DNA of 64,000 nucleotides from Malania oleifera (Eukaryota > Streptophyta > Magnoliopsida > Santalales > Ximeniaceae). The notes beneath the pieces were generated by a model. The model was not told the origin of the DNA and did no database searches. It saw only the letters and a list, made by a program, of their open reading frames with translations. This document shows, piece by piece, positions 45,961-57,664 of this stretch; position 1 is the first letter of the stretch; every line of letters starts with the position of its first letter. The stretch spans positions 74,865,348 to 74,929,347 of the forward strand of contig NC_080427.1 in the NCBI RefSeq assembly GCF_029873635.1. Direction: 5' to 3'. The translations under genes and the position numbers were made by a program.

Positions 45961-46990
45961 CATTTATTACTGACTTGGTTTTGCAGCCGACTCTACAGGA
46001 GAGGATTAAAGTAGCTCATAAGAATGATGCAGAACTAGTAGAGCTCATGGGGAAGGTACAATATGGTCAGGAAACAGAGTTCAGTATCTCAGATGATGGA
46101 GCCTTGAGGTTTTGTACGAGGTTATACTTTACTGCCAATCCTGAGACCAAGAAAGTTATTTTGGAGGAAGCATATTGGTCTCTGTATACTATACATCCGA
46201 GTAGCGCTAAAATGTACAAGGATCTTCGAGAGTCCTTCTGGTAGAGCAACATGAAGAGAGAGATAGCTCAGTTTGTGGATCAGTGTTTGACGTGCCAGCA
46301 AGTGAAGGCTGAGCATCAGAGACTAGCGGGACCATTGCAGCCACTCCACATTCCTAAGTGGAAGTGGGAGCATATAGCGATGTATTTTGTCACAGGATTA
46401 CCGTCAGCGTTGCATGGATAAGATGCTATTTGGGTAGTGGTCGATCGATTGACAAAGACTGCCCACTTTTTGCCAATCAGAGTTAGTTACTCCTTGGATA
46501 GATTGACAGAGTTATATATCCAAGAGATAGTTAGGCTCCATGGCGTCCTAGTGTCCATAGTTTCAGACAGAGACCCATGGTTCACATCTCATTTTTGGAA
46601 AAGTCTACAAGGGGTCATGGGTTCTCAGTTGTCGTTCAGACAACTTTTCATCCTCAGACAGATGGGCAAACATAGAGGACGATACAAATTCTAGAGGATA
46701 TGCTGGGAGCACATGTGTGCTGGACTTTGGAAGTTGTTGGATGCAATATTTGCCACTGGTCAAGGTTGCGTATAACAATAACTACCAGGCCAACATTGTG
46801 ATGGCACCATATAAGGCTTTGTATGGTAGGAGATGCCGATCTCCTTTGTACTAGGATGAGATTGGGGAGAGACGGATATTGGGGCCAGAGCTATTACATT
46901 AGACTCAGGATAAAGTCAGACTCATTAGAGATAGGATTAGAACAGCGTAAATCTAGTAGAAGAGTTATGCAGATACTCGCCGGCGAGAAT
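45961..46990 (+). pseudogene. pol: Integrase (element B)
   Basis: The zinc-binding region has SLYTIHPSS and DQCLTCQQVKAEHQ, but the first His is Tyr (EEAYWS). In the core the first catalytic Asp is Tyr (AMYFVTGLP), the second is present (VSDRDPWFT), and the Glu position reads LQGVMGSQ. The frame shifts near 46620-46690. The later LPLV-VAYNN and APYKALYGRRC text is in another frame with stops. Confidence 0.88.
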
Positions 46991-47013
46991 TGGAGTTTGA
47001 CACATGAGATCAC

Positions 47014-47427
47014 GTGTTTCTGAAGGTGGCACCAATGAAGGGGGTTATGAGATTTAGGAGGAAGGGCAAGCTGAGCCCTAAGTATATTAGACCATTCGAG
47101 ATTCTTGAAAGAATAAGTCCAATTGCCTATCGTCTAACTTTACCACCAGTCCTATCTAGGATCCATGACGTATTCCACGTTTCTAGCCTGAGGAAATACA
47201 TCCCAGACCCCTCCCATGTGATCAGATATGAAGCACTCGAGTTGAGAGACACTTTAATTTATGAGGAAGTGTCAGTGCAGATTCTTGATTGGATGGAACA
47301 GGAGTTACGCACGAAGAAGATTCCACTGGTGAAAGTTTTGTGGCACAATCATGCCATTGAGGAGGCTTCTTGGGAACTAGAGGATCAGATGCCCTGGAGA
47401 TATCCACACTTGTTCAGTGGAGTTTAG
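47014..47427 (+). pseudogene. pol: Integrase C-terminus and chromodomain-like tail (element B)
   Basis: An open frame of 137 residues: FLKVAPMKGVMRF, KLSPKYIRPFEILERI, SRIHDVFHVSSLRKYI and VLWHNHAIEEASWELED. Its last part matches the tail in A and F. The chromodomain-like tail is the hallmark of chromoviruses. It is the best-preserved part of B after RT. Confidence 0.88.
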
Positions 47428-47659
47428 AGCTGAGCCAGTCGGAGTAAAAAGAGTAATATTGTATATTTTTATTTATATAGTGTAACGTAAGATAGATAGA
47501 GTTTTTAGTTTTGAAATATGAATGACTTTGGGAGAATTTTGGAAAAGTTGTAATCTCCCAGAACTCTTGTTGTAACCATAGTATTCCTCCGCCATAAGTG
47601 AGGGTAATTATTAAAATTGGGGTGTTTCTCTTTAAGAAGGGGAACTAGATGAATAGCAA

Positions 47660-47691
47660 ATTTCGAGGACGAAATTTTTATGAGGGGAGAA
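47660..47691 (+). promoter_or_regulatory. Polypurine tract of element B
   Basis: TTTCGAGGACGAAATT and then ATGAGGGGAGAA directly precede the 3' LTR. Confidence 0.9.
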
Positions 47692-47854
47692 TGTAATAAC
47701 CCCAAAAGGGCTATACAATATTGGTGGAGTGACTCCCAAAAAAGTAATAATTAATTAATTAATTAATTGAATTTATAAAAAAGAAAAAAATACTAATTAA
47801 AATTTATTTTTATTTTAATTAATAAAATATGTTATTATTAATATTAATTAAATA

Positions 47855-47915
<61 letters not shown>

Positions 47916-50464
47916 ACTCTCTTGAAGCTAGAAGCCTCAGGAGGTTTGATTTTTTTTTTTTTCGTTTGTTTTCTTCTTCTTCTTCTTCTTCTTCTTTTCT
48001 TCTTCTTTTCCCACGCGTAGACCGACTCCCTCTCTCCTCTCATTCTCTCTCCCTCTCTCTCCTCGATTTCATGACGGATTTTCACCCAATCCAGAATTAA
48101 AAGATATCGTTGAGCCCCATTCTCCGCTGCCGTCATTTCTACCAGAGTGGATCGATGGTAGGAGCGGCATAGACGTATCTCCTAGGGTAAGTCAATTTCT
48201 ACTTCTTTTTTTTTTCAATTTCTCACAAATTATAAGTCTAATTGAAGAACGAACACCACCACGAGAATCTAGGGATGATTCTCTACAAGTCTAGCGGGAC
48301 GAAATTCTCATGGTATTGTCGTGGGCAAAACCCCAAATTTGGGAAATGGGGTTATTAAGGGGCTTTTTTTAATTAATTAGGATTAATTTAGAAATGCTAA
48401 AATGTTGAGCATTTGGAGTTGAAGTCGAATTTTCAGAATTTAGGGACCGAGTGAGTGCCGCGGGTGTAATTTTGGGACCTGCAAGTAAAATTTAGAAAAT
48501 TAAGTGGGGGTGTTAAATGTTAGTTTAAATGTTAATTTGTGGTATATGGAGCCTAGGAAAGGTTAGATGTGTATTATTTTAAGAAAATAAGTTAATTAAT
48601 CTGAGGAAAATGCAAATTGCAGGAATTGAGTTTCAAGCAACAAAGGCGTAGGATCTCGGTGTTAACGAGACTCTCAGTAAGCCAAGTAAGTGGAATAAAT
48701 TATTGCAATATTTTTAGAATTACCGTTTAAATTAATATAAGAAAATAAGCATATTGTATTTTTCCTGAAAATTATTATGATATAAATATTAGATAAATTG
48801 TGTGACATTTGAGTAATATTAATTTGTGATGCTTGGGAGTCTAAAATTAATATATTATAAATATTAGATGAAAACTGTGTGGCACATGACATGTGTTGAA
48901 AAATGTGAAATATAACGATGGATATTTTCTTAGAAAATATTGAAATGAGAATGATTGATGTGATTAGTGGAAAACAACGAAATGTGGTATTTATATGAGA
49001 GTGGAAATTATTTGTAGGAGAAAGAAGTTTGTACAAATTACTGATATGAGTATTTTGGGAAAATGTGAAAATACGTGAAATATGATATATATTATTACGA
49101 GATGATGAAATGTGCACAGAAAATGATGAGAATATTTGTATTGATCTGAATTGTGATATACTGAAATATGATTGATGAAATGCCACTACCGCATAATGAT
49201 TGCGGGTATGTTGTAGTGAATCCTGATGGATGGTTTTGATATTAAGCACGGTACCATTGCTAGTAGTGTTAGTGCAACCACGCAGACTCTTGGAGTGTGT
49301 GGTGTGATAGTCAACTGAGCCATTTTGTAGAGTTGTTGGGCCCCCTGAGTGCGAATCAGGGTTATAGGCCGACCAGTCGTACTACAGACGCGATACGTGA
49401 TATGATTTTTTGATTTAACTAGGTCGGTTAACCGCGGTTAGATCCAGCTTTCGGGCCGCACAACCTTGACCATGGGGGGAAGCATGGCATGGATAGAAAG
49501 ATCCTCAGGGTGGCCATGAGTTGCATAAGCAATGTTGGTATTTGATACCAAGGATACTCATGAGCCGGAAAGTAAAATGAATACGGAAAGCAAAAGAATG
49601 ATAAAATTAGCTAAAATGAAAACTGAAAGAAAGAATGGAAATTGAGAAATAAAGAATGTTAAATATGAAAAATGAACTCTGTGAGTTAATGACATAAATA
49701 ATTAAGGCAAAGTTAAACTCTCCGCCTGAGGGTTTACTGAGTAAGGTGAGTGCCCTAATAGGTATCAGATGTGGCCATACCCGGCTGCATAACGTGTTAG
49801 GGCGGAGGGAAGCTACTTGTATAGGCGGGTAATCTTCCCTATTCTCAGGAACTTTGCAGGTAAAAATGTGTGGGAATGATTGATTTTGAGAAATGATTTT
49901 TAAAGCTTATGAAAGCTTGTATTGTATATCTATATGACTGAGAATATATTTGCTAGTGTATTTTCTTAGGTGAAATGTGATTTTGAAAAGTAAAGCATGT
50001 TATAACTGAACTCATATCGCCACACACTGTAAATAATTTATTCCTTCTTACTGAGATGTGTCTCACCCAGATTATCTAAATTTTTCAAGGAATAGGGATA
50101 GATCTGGTTATAGAGCTCCTTGATCATAGGGAGCAGGAACCCTGACACACACAGGGTGAGTTTTCGGTGGACTAGGGAGGTGTGATTTCCTAGGGTCGTT
50201 TTGTTTTTGGGTATGAGATAGTATTGTGTATATGTATATGTTGATACTCTGGGGATTGTATTCTAGTTGTTAAGTATGTATTATCTTCCGCTGTTAGGTT
50301 ATATAAATAAAATGACTATGTACCTGGTACCCATTGCGGGTCGGGTCGTATGAATGGTAGTTGGATTGTTGACGTGGCCGATTTTTAGATGTTGTCGATG
50401 ACATGTAAATTATTTATTATTGTTTATAAAAATAAAAAAAAATTACAAAAATCGGGGCATCACA
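47692..50464 (+). repeat. 3' LTR of element B
   Basis: It is colinear with 37560-40301. (TTA)n lies at 47855-47913 and the downstream hairpin is partly decayed. Donor AGG|GTAAGT is at 48187, acceptor TTGCAG at 48622, an exon-like block follows, then donor AA|GTAAGT at 48686 and acceptor TTTTTCAAG at 50089. It is followed by the AATAA duplication. Confidence 0.92.
48623..48685 (+). other. Conserved exon-like block, 3' LTR of B (63 nt)
   Basis: The length is the same as at 38495-38557. The flanks are AAATTGCAG and GTAAGTGG. Confidence 0.5.
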
Positions 50465-51190
50465 AATAATTTCTACATCTACTCTTCCAACTCTCTCAAC
50501 TCCGTTGATTCATTCTATACGAAGCCCTAGAGACTAGTGTCATCCCTATAAATATATCAATATCAAATTTGACTTCATGATCGGGAGATAACCCAATTAA
50601 GTCATCTAGAAAATACATCAGGGAATCCCTCATTATTGGGATATCCCCGAGCTTTACTTCTCCCTCTAGTGCTTTTTTTTTTTTTACAAGCTAGGTATCC
50701 CTGACAACTCTCCAGGCATAGTGTTTTTGCCCATCTAGCCAACAGTATTTGTGGTGAGGCACACACACACAACCCAATATATCTGTATTTCTACTTCCCA
50801 AGTAGTTTAAACTTTACTTCCTTCTTATAACGATCAATATTGGCATAATTAGAAGCTGGTCAGTCCATCCTTAGAATTACCTTAAATCCATACACGCTTG
50901 ATATCGTCAAAATGGCGGGTAGTGTTCTTCCCTAAACATCCATTGGACAATCACTAAGTACTTTTCTACATATCACTACAGTTCCATCCATGCAACCATA
51001 AATAAATAACATTCTTTCATTAAGTTATTATCTCAAATATTAAAATATACTTCAGAAATATGAACGCTGAATTGTTATAGAGTTAAACAAGACTATTGCT
51101 TACTTCAAAAATATAAAATGTTACCTATCTCCAGCATTCCCTGTCTCTCCCGGAGTACGGGAATAAACACGTACCTGGCAGTATTTCCCT
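50465..51190 (-). pseudogene. pol: Protease remnant, linker and RT start (element A)
   Basis: On the minus strand, a VLSDCPMDV-like and ILRMDWPAS-like protease end is at 51000-50860. A linker and LIGLSPDHEVKFDID, equivalent to the start of RT, lie at about 50610-50565. The protease active site looks replaced (LFNSITIQ near 51060). A (T)n run at 50676-50687 is an insertion or slippage. It ends at the AATAA duplication and continues at 37554. Confidence 0.65.
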
Positions 51191-52151
51191 GGTATTAATT
51201 TAATGGGGGTGCATTGCTCGATGACCTCCGACATTCTCGTGCGAAGTGGCCAGATCTACCGCACCGATAACAAGTCTTTGTTTCTCTCCGACATTCTCCC
51301 TCATGCCTCTTGTTACATGTAGGACAAATAGGGTATGATGGATTACCCCGAAATTTCCAATTTTTCATTTCCTGTACCTGACCCCTACTGTTACCATGCC
51401 TCCTCCAAGGTCCCAGGGTAGACCCTACTTGGAAATTTGGATGTGTAGGCCTCTTCATCTGACTCTGTGCTGCAGCGCCCCTCTGTAGGCTATTCTCAAT
51501 CACTGCAGCTTTATCAACTATTTTTGAAAAAGTTTGGGCCTGGAAGCCTACGACCTACTTATATAATCCCTGACTCAAGCCCTCCTTAAACTTTCTCAAC
51601 TTCTTTATCTCCTCCAGCACCAAATACGGGGCAAATCAGGACAGCCCAACAAATCTAGCTGCATATTGATGCACCATCATCTGCCCTTGCATCAAATGAA
51701 GAAACTTCACTGCCCTCACACTCCTAATAGTAGTGGGAAAGTACCGCTCGAAAAATAACTCCCTGAAGCGGCTCCAGGTCACCGTTACTGGGTCAGGTCT
51801 CTGTTCCTCTAACAGTCTCACTGATCTTCACCAGCGTTTTGCTTCCCCAGTCAACTTAAAAGTTGCAAACAACACTTTCTGTTCATTTGTACATGAGAGA
51901 ACTGCCATTATATCCTTTATGTCTTGAACTCAGTTCTCTGCTACCAGTGGGTCCGCTCCTCTAGCAAAAGACAGGGGTCGCATACCCATGAACTGCTCGA
52001 TCATGCAGCTCCACTCCCTCGAACTCCTAGTCATCTCAGCCATCACCTGCTGAGTGACGCTACGCAGCACTGCGCCAGGGTTTGCACCACCCATACCAGA
52101 AGGTCCTACTCCATCACCTCCCGTATTCGTGTTACTGTTCCCCGGATCCAT
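51191..52151 (-). pseudogene. gag: Gag with zinc knuckle (element A)
   Basis: It starts with the minus-strand ATG at 52151 (MDPGNSNTNTGGDG), the same start as in B. Core text: LLEEQRPDPVTVTWSRF, RELFFERYFPTT and MMVHQYAARFVGLS (51821-51636). 51503-51195 is open and holds CPTCNKRHEGECRRE followed by the CCHC knuckle CYRCGRSGHFAREC (51231-51272). Stops near 51825, 51630 and 51560 split it into three. Confidence 0.88.
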
Positions 52152-52533
52152 CTTACAAAGGAAGCAACTAATCTTAACATACAATTACTATCACACAACC
52201 AATACACTGCTATAATTCATAAATTACTCTTCTCTGACCATTTATCTCCACATCCATAATCCCCATTTAAGATTCAGTCCTACCACTCAGAAACAAGACC
52301 CAGTAACAGTATCCATGGTTTTCCTGAAATTATCACCTCAGGAAAAACACAAAAACAACCCCGGTACTCCTATCTCTAGGCCACAAGATAGAATCCTAAA
52401 TGCTCACCTCATCCTCTAACAATCACTAACTCACATCTCAATCTACCCATCATCTATTTTCCTCAAAATCCACTCCTATACTCTGGTAGTGTATTTCACT
52501 GTCTACTAAAGTCTACAGAACCTAGAAACCTAG

Positions 52534-52545
52534 GTTCTGATACCA
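52534..52545 (-). promoter_or_regulatory. Primer-binding site of element A
   Basis: TGGTATCAGAAC on the minus strand has one G-to-A change from the initiator tRNA-Met match. Confidence 0.8.
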
Positions 52546-53331
52546 AATTGTGACACCCCGATTTTTGTACAATTTTTTATTTATAAACAATAGTAAATAA
52601 TTTACAAGTCATCGATAACATCTATAAATTGGCCACGTCAACTACCCTACTACCTTTCATACAACCCGACCGGTGTTAGGTACCAGGTAAAAAGTTATTT
52701 CATTATGACAACCTAACAGCGGAAGACAGATAGTATATTTGTAACATCCAGAATACAATACCCAAAGTATCTACATACACTATGTATATCATTATCACAA
52801 ACTCAAAAGAACTCATCTCAGTAAGAAGGAATAAATTATTTACAGTGTGTGGCAATATGAGTTCAGTTTTAACATATTTTACTTTTCAAATTATCAATTC
52901 ATCTGAGAAAATACACTAATATATATATGCTCATAATCATATAGATATAAAACACAAGCTATTATAAGCTTTTAAACCATTTCTCAAGTTCATTCACATA
53001 CAATCCATATTTACTAGCGAAGTCTCTGAGGATAGGGGAGGTTGCACGCCCATACATATAGCTCCCCTCTGCTCTGATATCGTTTGTAATCTTACCCAAT
53101 TAACTCGAGTTTAACTACAACTGATGTTCATCAGGGCACTCACCATACTCAGTAAGCCCTCGAGTGGGGAGTTTCACTATACCTCAACTATTTATTTTAT
53201 AAAGCACACACTCTTGCATTTCTCATAATCATTTCCCATTCTAACTCACTACATATCTATGCATACAAAAATTCACATTTATGTACTTTACACACTACAA
53301 TAGATCACATAATTCCCACTCTCAACACATT

Positions 53332-53650
53332 CACAATTTTCATACTGAGCATACCTCCTCAACGACATCAGTAGGAACCTCATAACACAATTTCCATACT
53401 GAGCATACCTACCCAACGACATCAGTAGGAACCTTACAACACAATTTCCATACAGAGCATACCTCCCTAACGGCATCAGTAGGAACTTCACCACACAATT
53501 TCCATACTGAGCATACCTCCACAACGACATCAGTAGGAACTTCACCACACAATTTTCATACTAAACATACCTCCCCAACGGCATCAGTAGGAACTTTACA
53601 CACAAAATCTTGCTACTAAGCATACCTCCCCAACTACATCAGTAGGAAAG
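53332..53650 (+). repeat. 54 bp tandem array, right LTR of A
   Basis: About six copies of the unit described at 33164-33590. Confidence 0.9.
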
Positions 53651-54151
53651 GAATACCACCTACCCCCAATTATTATACATTATTGGCATATCATCAATCA
53701 TATATCAGTATATCTCAATTCAGTTCAATATAAATATTCTCGTCATTTTCTTTGCACATTTCATCATCTCATAATAATAAATATCGTGTTTCACGTATTT
53801 CAATATTTCTCAAAATACTCATATCAGTAATTCGCAAAATCTCATTTTCCATACAAATCATTTCTACTCACATATAAATACCACATTCCATTATTTTCCA
53901 CTAATCACAACGATAATTCTCATATCAATATTTTCTCATAAATTACTTATCATTATATTTCACATTTTTCAATATAAGTCATATACCACACAGTTTTCAT
54001 TTAATATTCCCAATTTAATATTACTCGCATGTGACTCAATTTATCAAATATTTATATCATAATCATTTTCAAGAAAAATATCATATACTCATTTTCACAT
54101 ATTAATTTAAACAATAATTTTAAAAATTCTACTATAATTTATTCCCCTTAC

Positions 54152-54215
54152 GTGGCTTACTGAGAGTCTCGTTAGAATCACAAATCCTACGCCCTTGGCG
54201 CCCGAAACTCAACTC
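54152..54215 (-). other. Conserved exon-like block, right LTR of A (64 nt)
   Basis: It has the same length as in the left LTR. The donor is CAC|GTAAGGGG. The acceptor is TTGCGG where the sister copies have AG. Confidence 0.45.
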
Positions 54216-54878
54216 CCGCAATTTACATTTTCCCCAGATTAGTTAACTCATTTCCCTAAAACAATACCCATCTAACCTTCCCTAGGCTTCATATACCCCA
54301 AATTAATATTTAAACTAATATTTAACAGCCCCACTTAAATTTCACCCGGGCCCTAAATTTCAAAAATCCTACTTCAATCCTAGATACTCAATATTTTAGA
54401 ATTTCTAAATTAATACTAATTAATTCAAAATAAGCCCCTTAATAATCCCCATATCCCAAATTTGGGGTTTTTCCTACGACAACCCCACAAGAAATCCGTC
54501 CCACTAGACTTGTAGAGAATCATCCCTAAATTCTCGTGGTGGTGTCCGATTGTCAATCAAGCTTATAATTTGTAAAAAATTGATAAAAAAAAAAAGAAAG
54601 CTGAAATTGGCTTATCCCAGGAGATACACCTACACCACTCCTACCACCAATTCGCTCCGGTAGAAATGACGGCGATGAAAAATGGAGTCCAACGGTATCC
54701 TTTGATTCCCGATCAGACGAATATTTGTTAGGAAAAATGAGGAGAGAGAGGGAGAGAGAGAGAGAGAGAGAACGCAGGCAGGAAGCCTGCGCAGAAGAAT
54801 GAAAAAAAAAAAAGAAAGAAAGGGGAGAGGGGTTATGCAGATGCCTCCTGAAGCTTCAAAGAAGCTTCAGGAGAATGG

Positions 54879-54929
<51 letters not shown>

Positions 54930-54973
54930 TATGTAATTAATATTAATAATAATAAGAAGCTTCAGGAGAATGG

Positions 54974-55018
<45 letters not shown>

Positions 55019-55175
55019 TATGTAATTAATATTAATAATAATATATTTTATTAATAAAAATAAAAATAAATGTTAATTATTAATTTTTTTTATAAATTCG
55101 ATTAATTAATTAATTCTTTTTTTGGGAATCATTCCACTAATCTTGTATAGCCCTTTTTGGGGTTATAACACCTGG

Positions 55176-56090
55176 GGACCAGTCTATTGTGAGCATGGTA
55201 CTGTTGCTAGAGATTTGTTATGTCGTCGTGTGTGCCCACACCTATGCTGAGAGGTGTAGGGTGTCATTGTCTGATTTGCCTATGTGAGGTGAATGCACCC
55301 CCCAGGGTGAGGGCAATCAAACCAACAGATGGAGCTGCGCGTACTCGGGGAGTATGTTAGCGGAGAGTATAGATGACTACTATCTGGGTGGATCCCTCAA
55401 GACATTAGTCCAACTTTTCGGCCGCACAACCCATGTCATGGGGAAGTAAACGACGTGTTTGTCATAGGGAGTGTCTTATATGCATATCTGTTAATTTATG
55501 TGAATACGGTTAATTAATAAGATAACTTCGAGGGCTTACTGAGAAAGGTGAGTGCCTTGGTAGCAGTAATGGTACTAAAGCAGAGGGAAGCTACTTGTAT
55601 GGGTGGGTAATCTTCCCTATCCTCAGCTAATTGTGTGTGTGAGTGTAAAATAAGAATGTTTTCATAAATGTGTTTATCTGCTTAGTGAACTAGTTATTTT
55701 TTGTACACTAAATGCATGATGGCCACACATTGACATTAACTTAGTCTTTCCCTTACTGAATTGTGCCTCAGCCCTACTCTACAAACTATCTTTTCAGAAA
55801 ATCCTAGAGATTAGGTCTAGTGGGCTAGAGGAGCCGGGCTAGAGGTGTAAATTCATATAGGTAGTGTGTAGATAGAGATTTTATTTTTGTTTAGTTTTAT
55901 GGGATGTAGTTATGTGAAAATGGATATATTTGTGTAAAAAGATAGTTAGAAATTTGGTAATGTAATTTGAGGATTTTGTATTTTATTTCCGCTATGTATA
56001 TGTGTTTTATATATGATGAACAAGGTATTAGGTACACAGATGTCACTAAAGTAGCATTCCGGGCCCACGTGGCGAGTCAGGATCGTTACA
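55176..56090 (+). repeat. 5' LTR of element C, second piece
   Basis: It continues the LTR of C after element A. It has the CGGCCGCACAACCC block (55418-55443), the TTGTATGGGTGGGTAATC block (55589-55628), acceptor ATCTTTTCAG ending at 55797, and the end GGATCGTTACA followed by a primer site. Confidence 0.75.
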
Positions 56091-56547
56091 AGTTGTATCA
56101 GAGCCTAGGTATGCTAGGTTCTACAAACTTTGATGATTGATAATTACCAGAGTATAGGTTGAGATAAGATAAGGATAGGAGTGGGTAGGTTAAAATGGGT
56201 TTTGGTTTGGAAGCTTGGAGGCAAAAATCTATTGACGGACTTTTGTGATTTTCTGAATCAGTCGCGAGTTTCAGAAAACCATGGTAAATCCATCGATGGT
56301 TTCGTTTCTAGGTTTGGGAATTGAAACTCAAAAAATTTAGGTTGGAATGTTAGGATGAGTGGGTATGTGTGTGAAGTTAATGTTAGGATAGAGATTTTTA
56401 CCTCAATGGTTTTGTAATAGAATTGGAATATGAATTATTAAATTAGAACCTATATATTATATCAATTCCATAATTCCATATTTGCATTAATTATGTCAAA
56501 GGTGAAATTTCTAAGTCAGGTTATATCCTATTTACATACTATCAGAT
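56091..56547 (+). other. Leader of element C, no coding
   Basis: It begins with primer site TTGTATCAGAGC (56093-56104). It then carries the post-primer leader text seen in the other elements (AGGTTCTACAAACTTT, CAGAAAACCATGG). The LTR of element D interrupts it at 56548. Confidence 0.6.
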
Positions 56548-56573
56548 TGTAACAACCCAAGAAATTTAATAGG

Positions 56574-56779
56574 GATTCGTCAACCAACACAAGGGTTTCG
56601 TCGACAAAGGTTCAAGAGGACCTCGTCGATGAGGTTACGTCTCGTCGACGAGAAGATACTGAGAGGGGTTCTTAGGCAATCTAAAACTCATCGACGAGGG
56701 CTGAGATTCGTTATTGAAATTACTTAAGAACTCGTCGACGAGATGACGTGTCTCATCGACGAGTCCAGTCCTATAAGTA
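56574..56779 (+). promoter_or_regulatory. Palindrome array and TATA box of element D
   Basis: CTCGTCGACGAG occurs perfectly at 56641-56652 and 56731-56742. Related dyads (TTTCGTCGACAAAG, CTCGTCGATGAG, CTCATCGACGAG) lie between, about 25-45 bases apart. The last is a few bases before CTATAAGTAC. Confidence 0.6.
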
Positions 56780-56988
56780 CTTCTAAACCCAAATTTTTAT
56801 GCGAATTTTGCACAAGAACCCCTATAATTCTCTCTCTACGCCCCTCTCCCCTTCTCTCTTCTATCCCGACCCCATTTCTTGCTGGATCGATGATTTGAAG
56901 CCACCATGACTCTCCTGGGAAAGTTCTCTGTAAGTCTGCTGGAGCGGATCATTGGTGGAGTTGGTTTGAAATTCATCCAAAATTCAGG

Positions 56989-57084
56989 GTAAGGTGTTTT
57001 AATCAGAATATGTTTTCCCTGTAGTTATAGGAAATTGTATGTAAGAAAATACTGATGTTTTGTTCTGGGGGATGTTATTTTCAG
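56989..57084 (+). other. Predicted first LTR intron, element D (96 nt)
   Basis: It starts GTAAGGTG, is T-rich and ends TTATTTTCAG. Size and composition are usual for a short plant intron. The gaps in L (97), F left (98) and F right (98) correspond. No transcript evidence is available here. Confidence 0.45.
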
Positions 57085-57148
57085 GGTGTTGAGTGGAGAA
57101 CCCTACGGGTGTAGGGCCAAAGTTCAATGAGGGCTTTTCAGAAACTAT
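57085..57148 (+). other. Conserved exon-like block, LTR of D (64 nt)
   Basis: It begins GGTGTTGAGTGG and ends GGGCTTTTCAGAAACTAT before GTAAGG. The matching parts in F and L keep the start, the CTTTTCA/CTTTCCA run and the length. Confidence 0.5.
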
Positions 57149-57626
57149 GTAAGGGAAATATGCTATGCCAGGAGATTTACTTACGTTATTAGAAATTTTA
57201 TATATATGCATGTATACCAGTTAATATACAGAATATGAATTTTTTTAAAGTATGTGTGGCCTGAGTATATATTATTTGATATGGAGTTTTATATAGTTTT
57301 CCAGTATATCAAGTTGTACAGATATAGTTATATATTTATAGATTTTATACAGACAAAATTTGTATACATATACAATTTTTATTCAGTTAATTACATAGAC
57401 AGATGTTTATTCAAATCAATATATACAGTGTATATAGAAAACTATGTTTTCCTAAATGCCATAACACTCAGAGTATATAGATAGATTATATAGACAAAGT
57501 ATACAGACAAATGATACAGTTTAGCATCAAGATGCTACAGTTATTCAGATATTACAGAATTTACAGTGTAGAACTACAGTGTTATGGTTATTTTGGAAAC
57601 ATAATGAAAACAGTATAAAGAGTATA

Positions 57627-57664
<38 letters not shown>

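Larger units (their letters stand above)
37560..50464 (+). mobile_element. Element B: full-length gypsy element in A, AATAA duplication
   Basis: It is a plus-strand element of 12.9 kb with LTRs at 37560-40301 and 47692-50464 and perfect 5 bp flanks AATAA (37555-37559, 50465-50469). The internal order is primer site, gag, protease, RT, RNase H, integrase, chromodomain-like tail, polypurine tract. Element I (41156-43433) splits gag. Order, LTR length and tail indicate a Tekay/Del-type chromovirus. Pol keeps one frame from 44397 to about 46690 apart from stops, but the protease and integrase active sites are changed. It is a dead but well-ordered copy. Confidence 0.93.
32238..55170 (-). mobile_element. 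Element A: gypsy element in the LTR of C, split by B
   Basis: It is a minus-strand element with LTRs at 32238-35106 and 52549-55170. The flanks CTTGG (32233-32237) and CCTGG (55171-55175) match at four of five bases. Internal parts on the minus strand are gag (52151-51191), a decayed protease/linker, the RT start (50640-50465), then across inserted element B the rest of RT (37554-37440), RNase H, integrase and chromodomain-like tail (35411). RT is internally deleted. It belongs to the same family as B: both LTRs begin TGTAATAACCCCAAAAA. Confidence 0.88.
52549..55170 (-). repeat. 5' LTR of element A
   Basis: On the minus strand it starts TGTTATAACCCC at 55170 and ends GGTGTCACA. A perfect hairpin lies just downstream of TATATA (arms CTCCTGAAGCTTC and GAAGCTTCAGGAG, 54845-54873). 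A roughly 95 bp segment with (TAA)n is duplicated (54861-55040). The exon-like block is at 54152-54215, but its acceptor AG has become GG. The 54 bp array is shorter than in the other LTR. Confidence 0.88.
31014..56547 (+). mobile_element. Element C: gypsy element (5' LTR and leader only), split by A
   Basis: The 5' LTR is in two pieces, 31014-32237 and 55176-56090, separated by element A. A primer site TTGTATCAGAGC (56093-56104) and a leader (to 56547) follow, and element D interrupts the leader. No protein part of C is visible before D. The LTR start TGTAGTGATCCAAAAA matches J. Confidence 0.75.

Noticed and set aside
57254..57484. 76-codon open frame rich in Tyr, Ile and Phe
   Set aside because: It lies in AT-rich LTR sequence with no motif, inside the predicted second intron.
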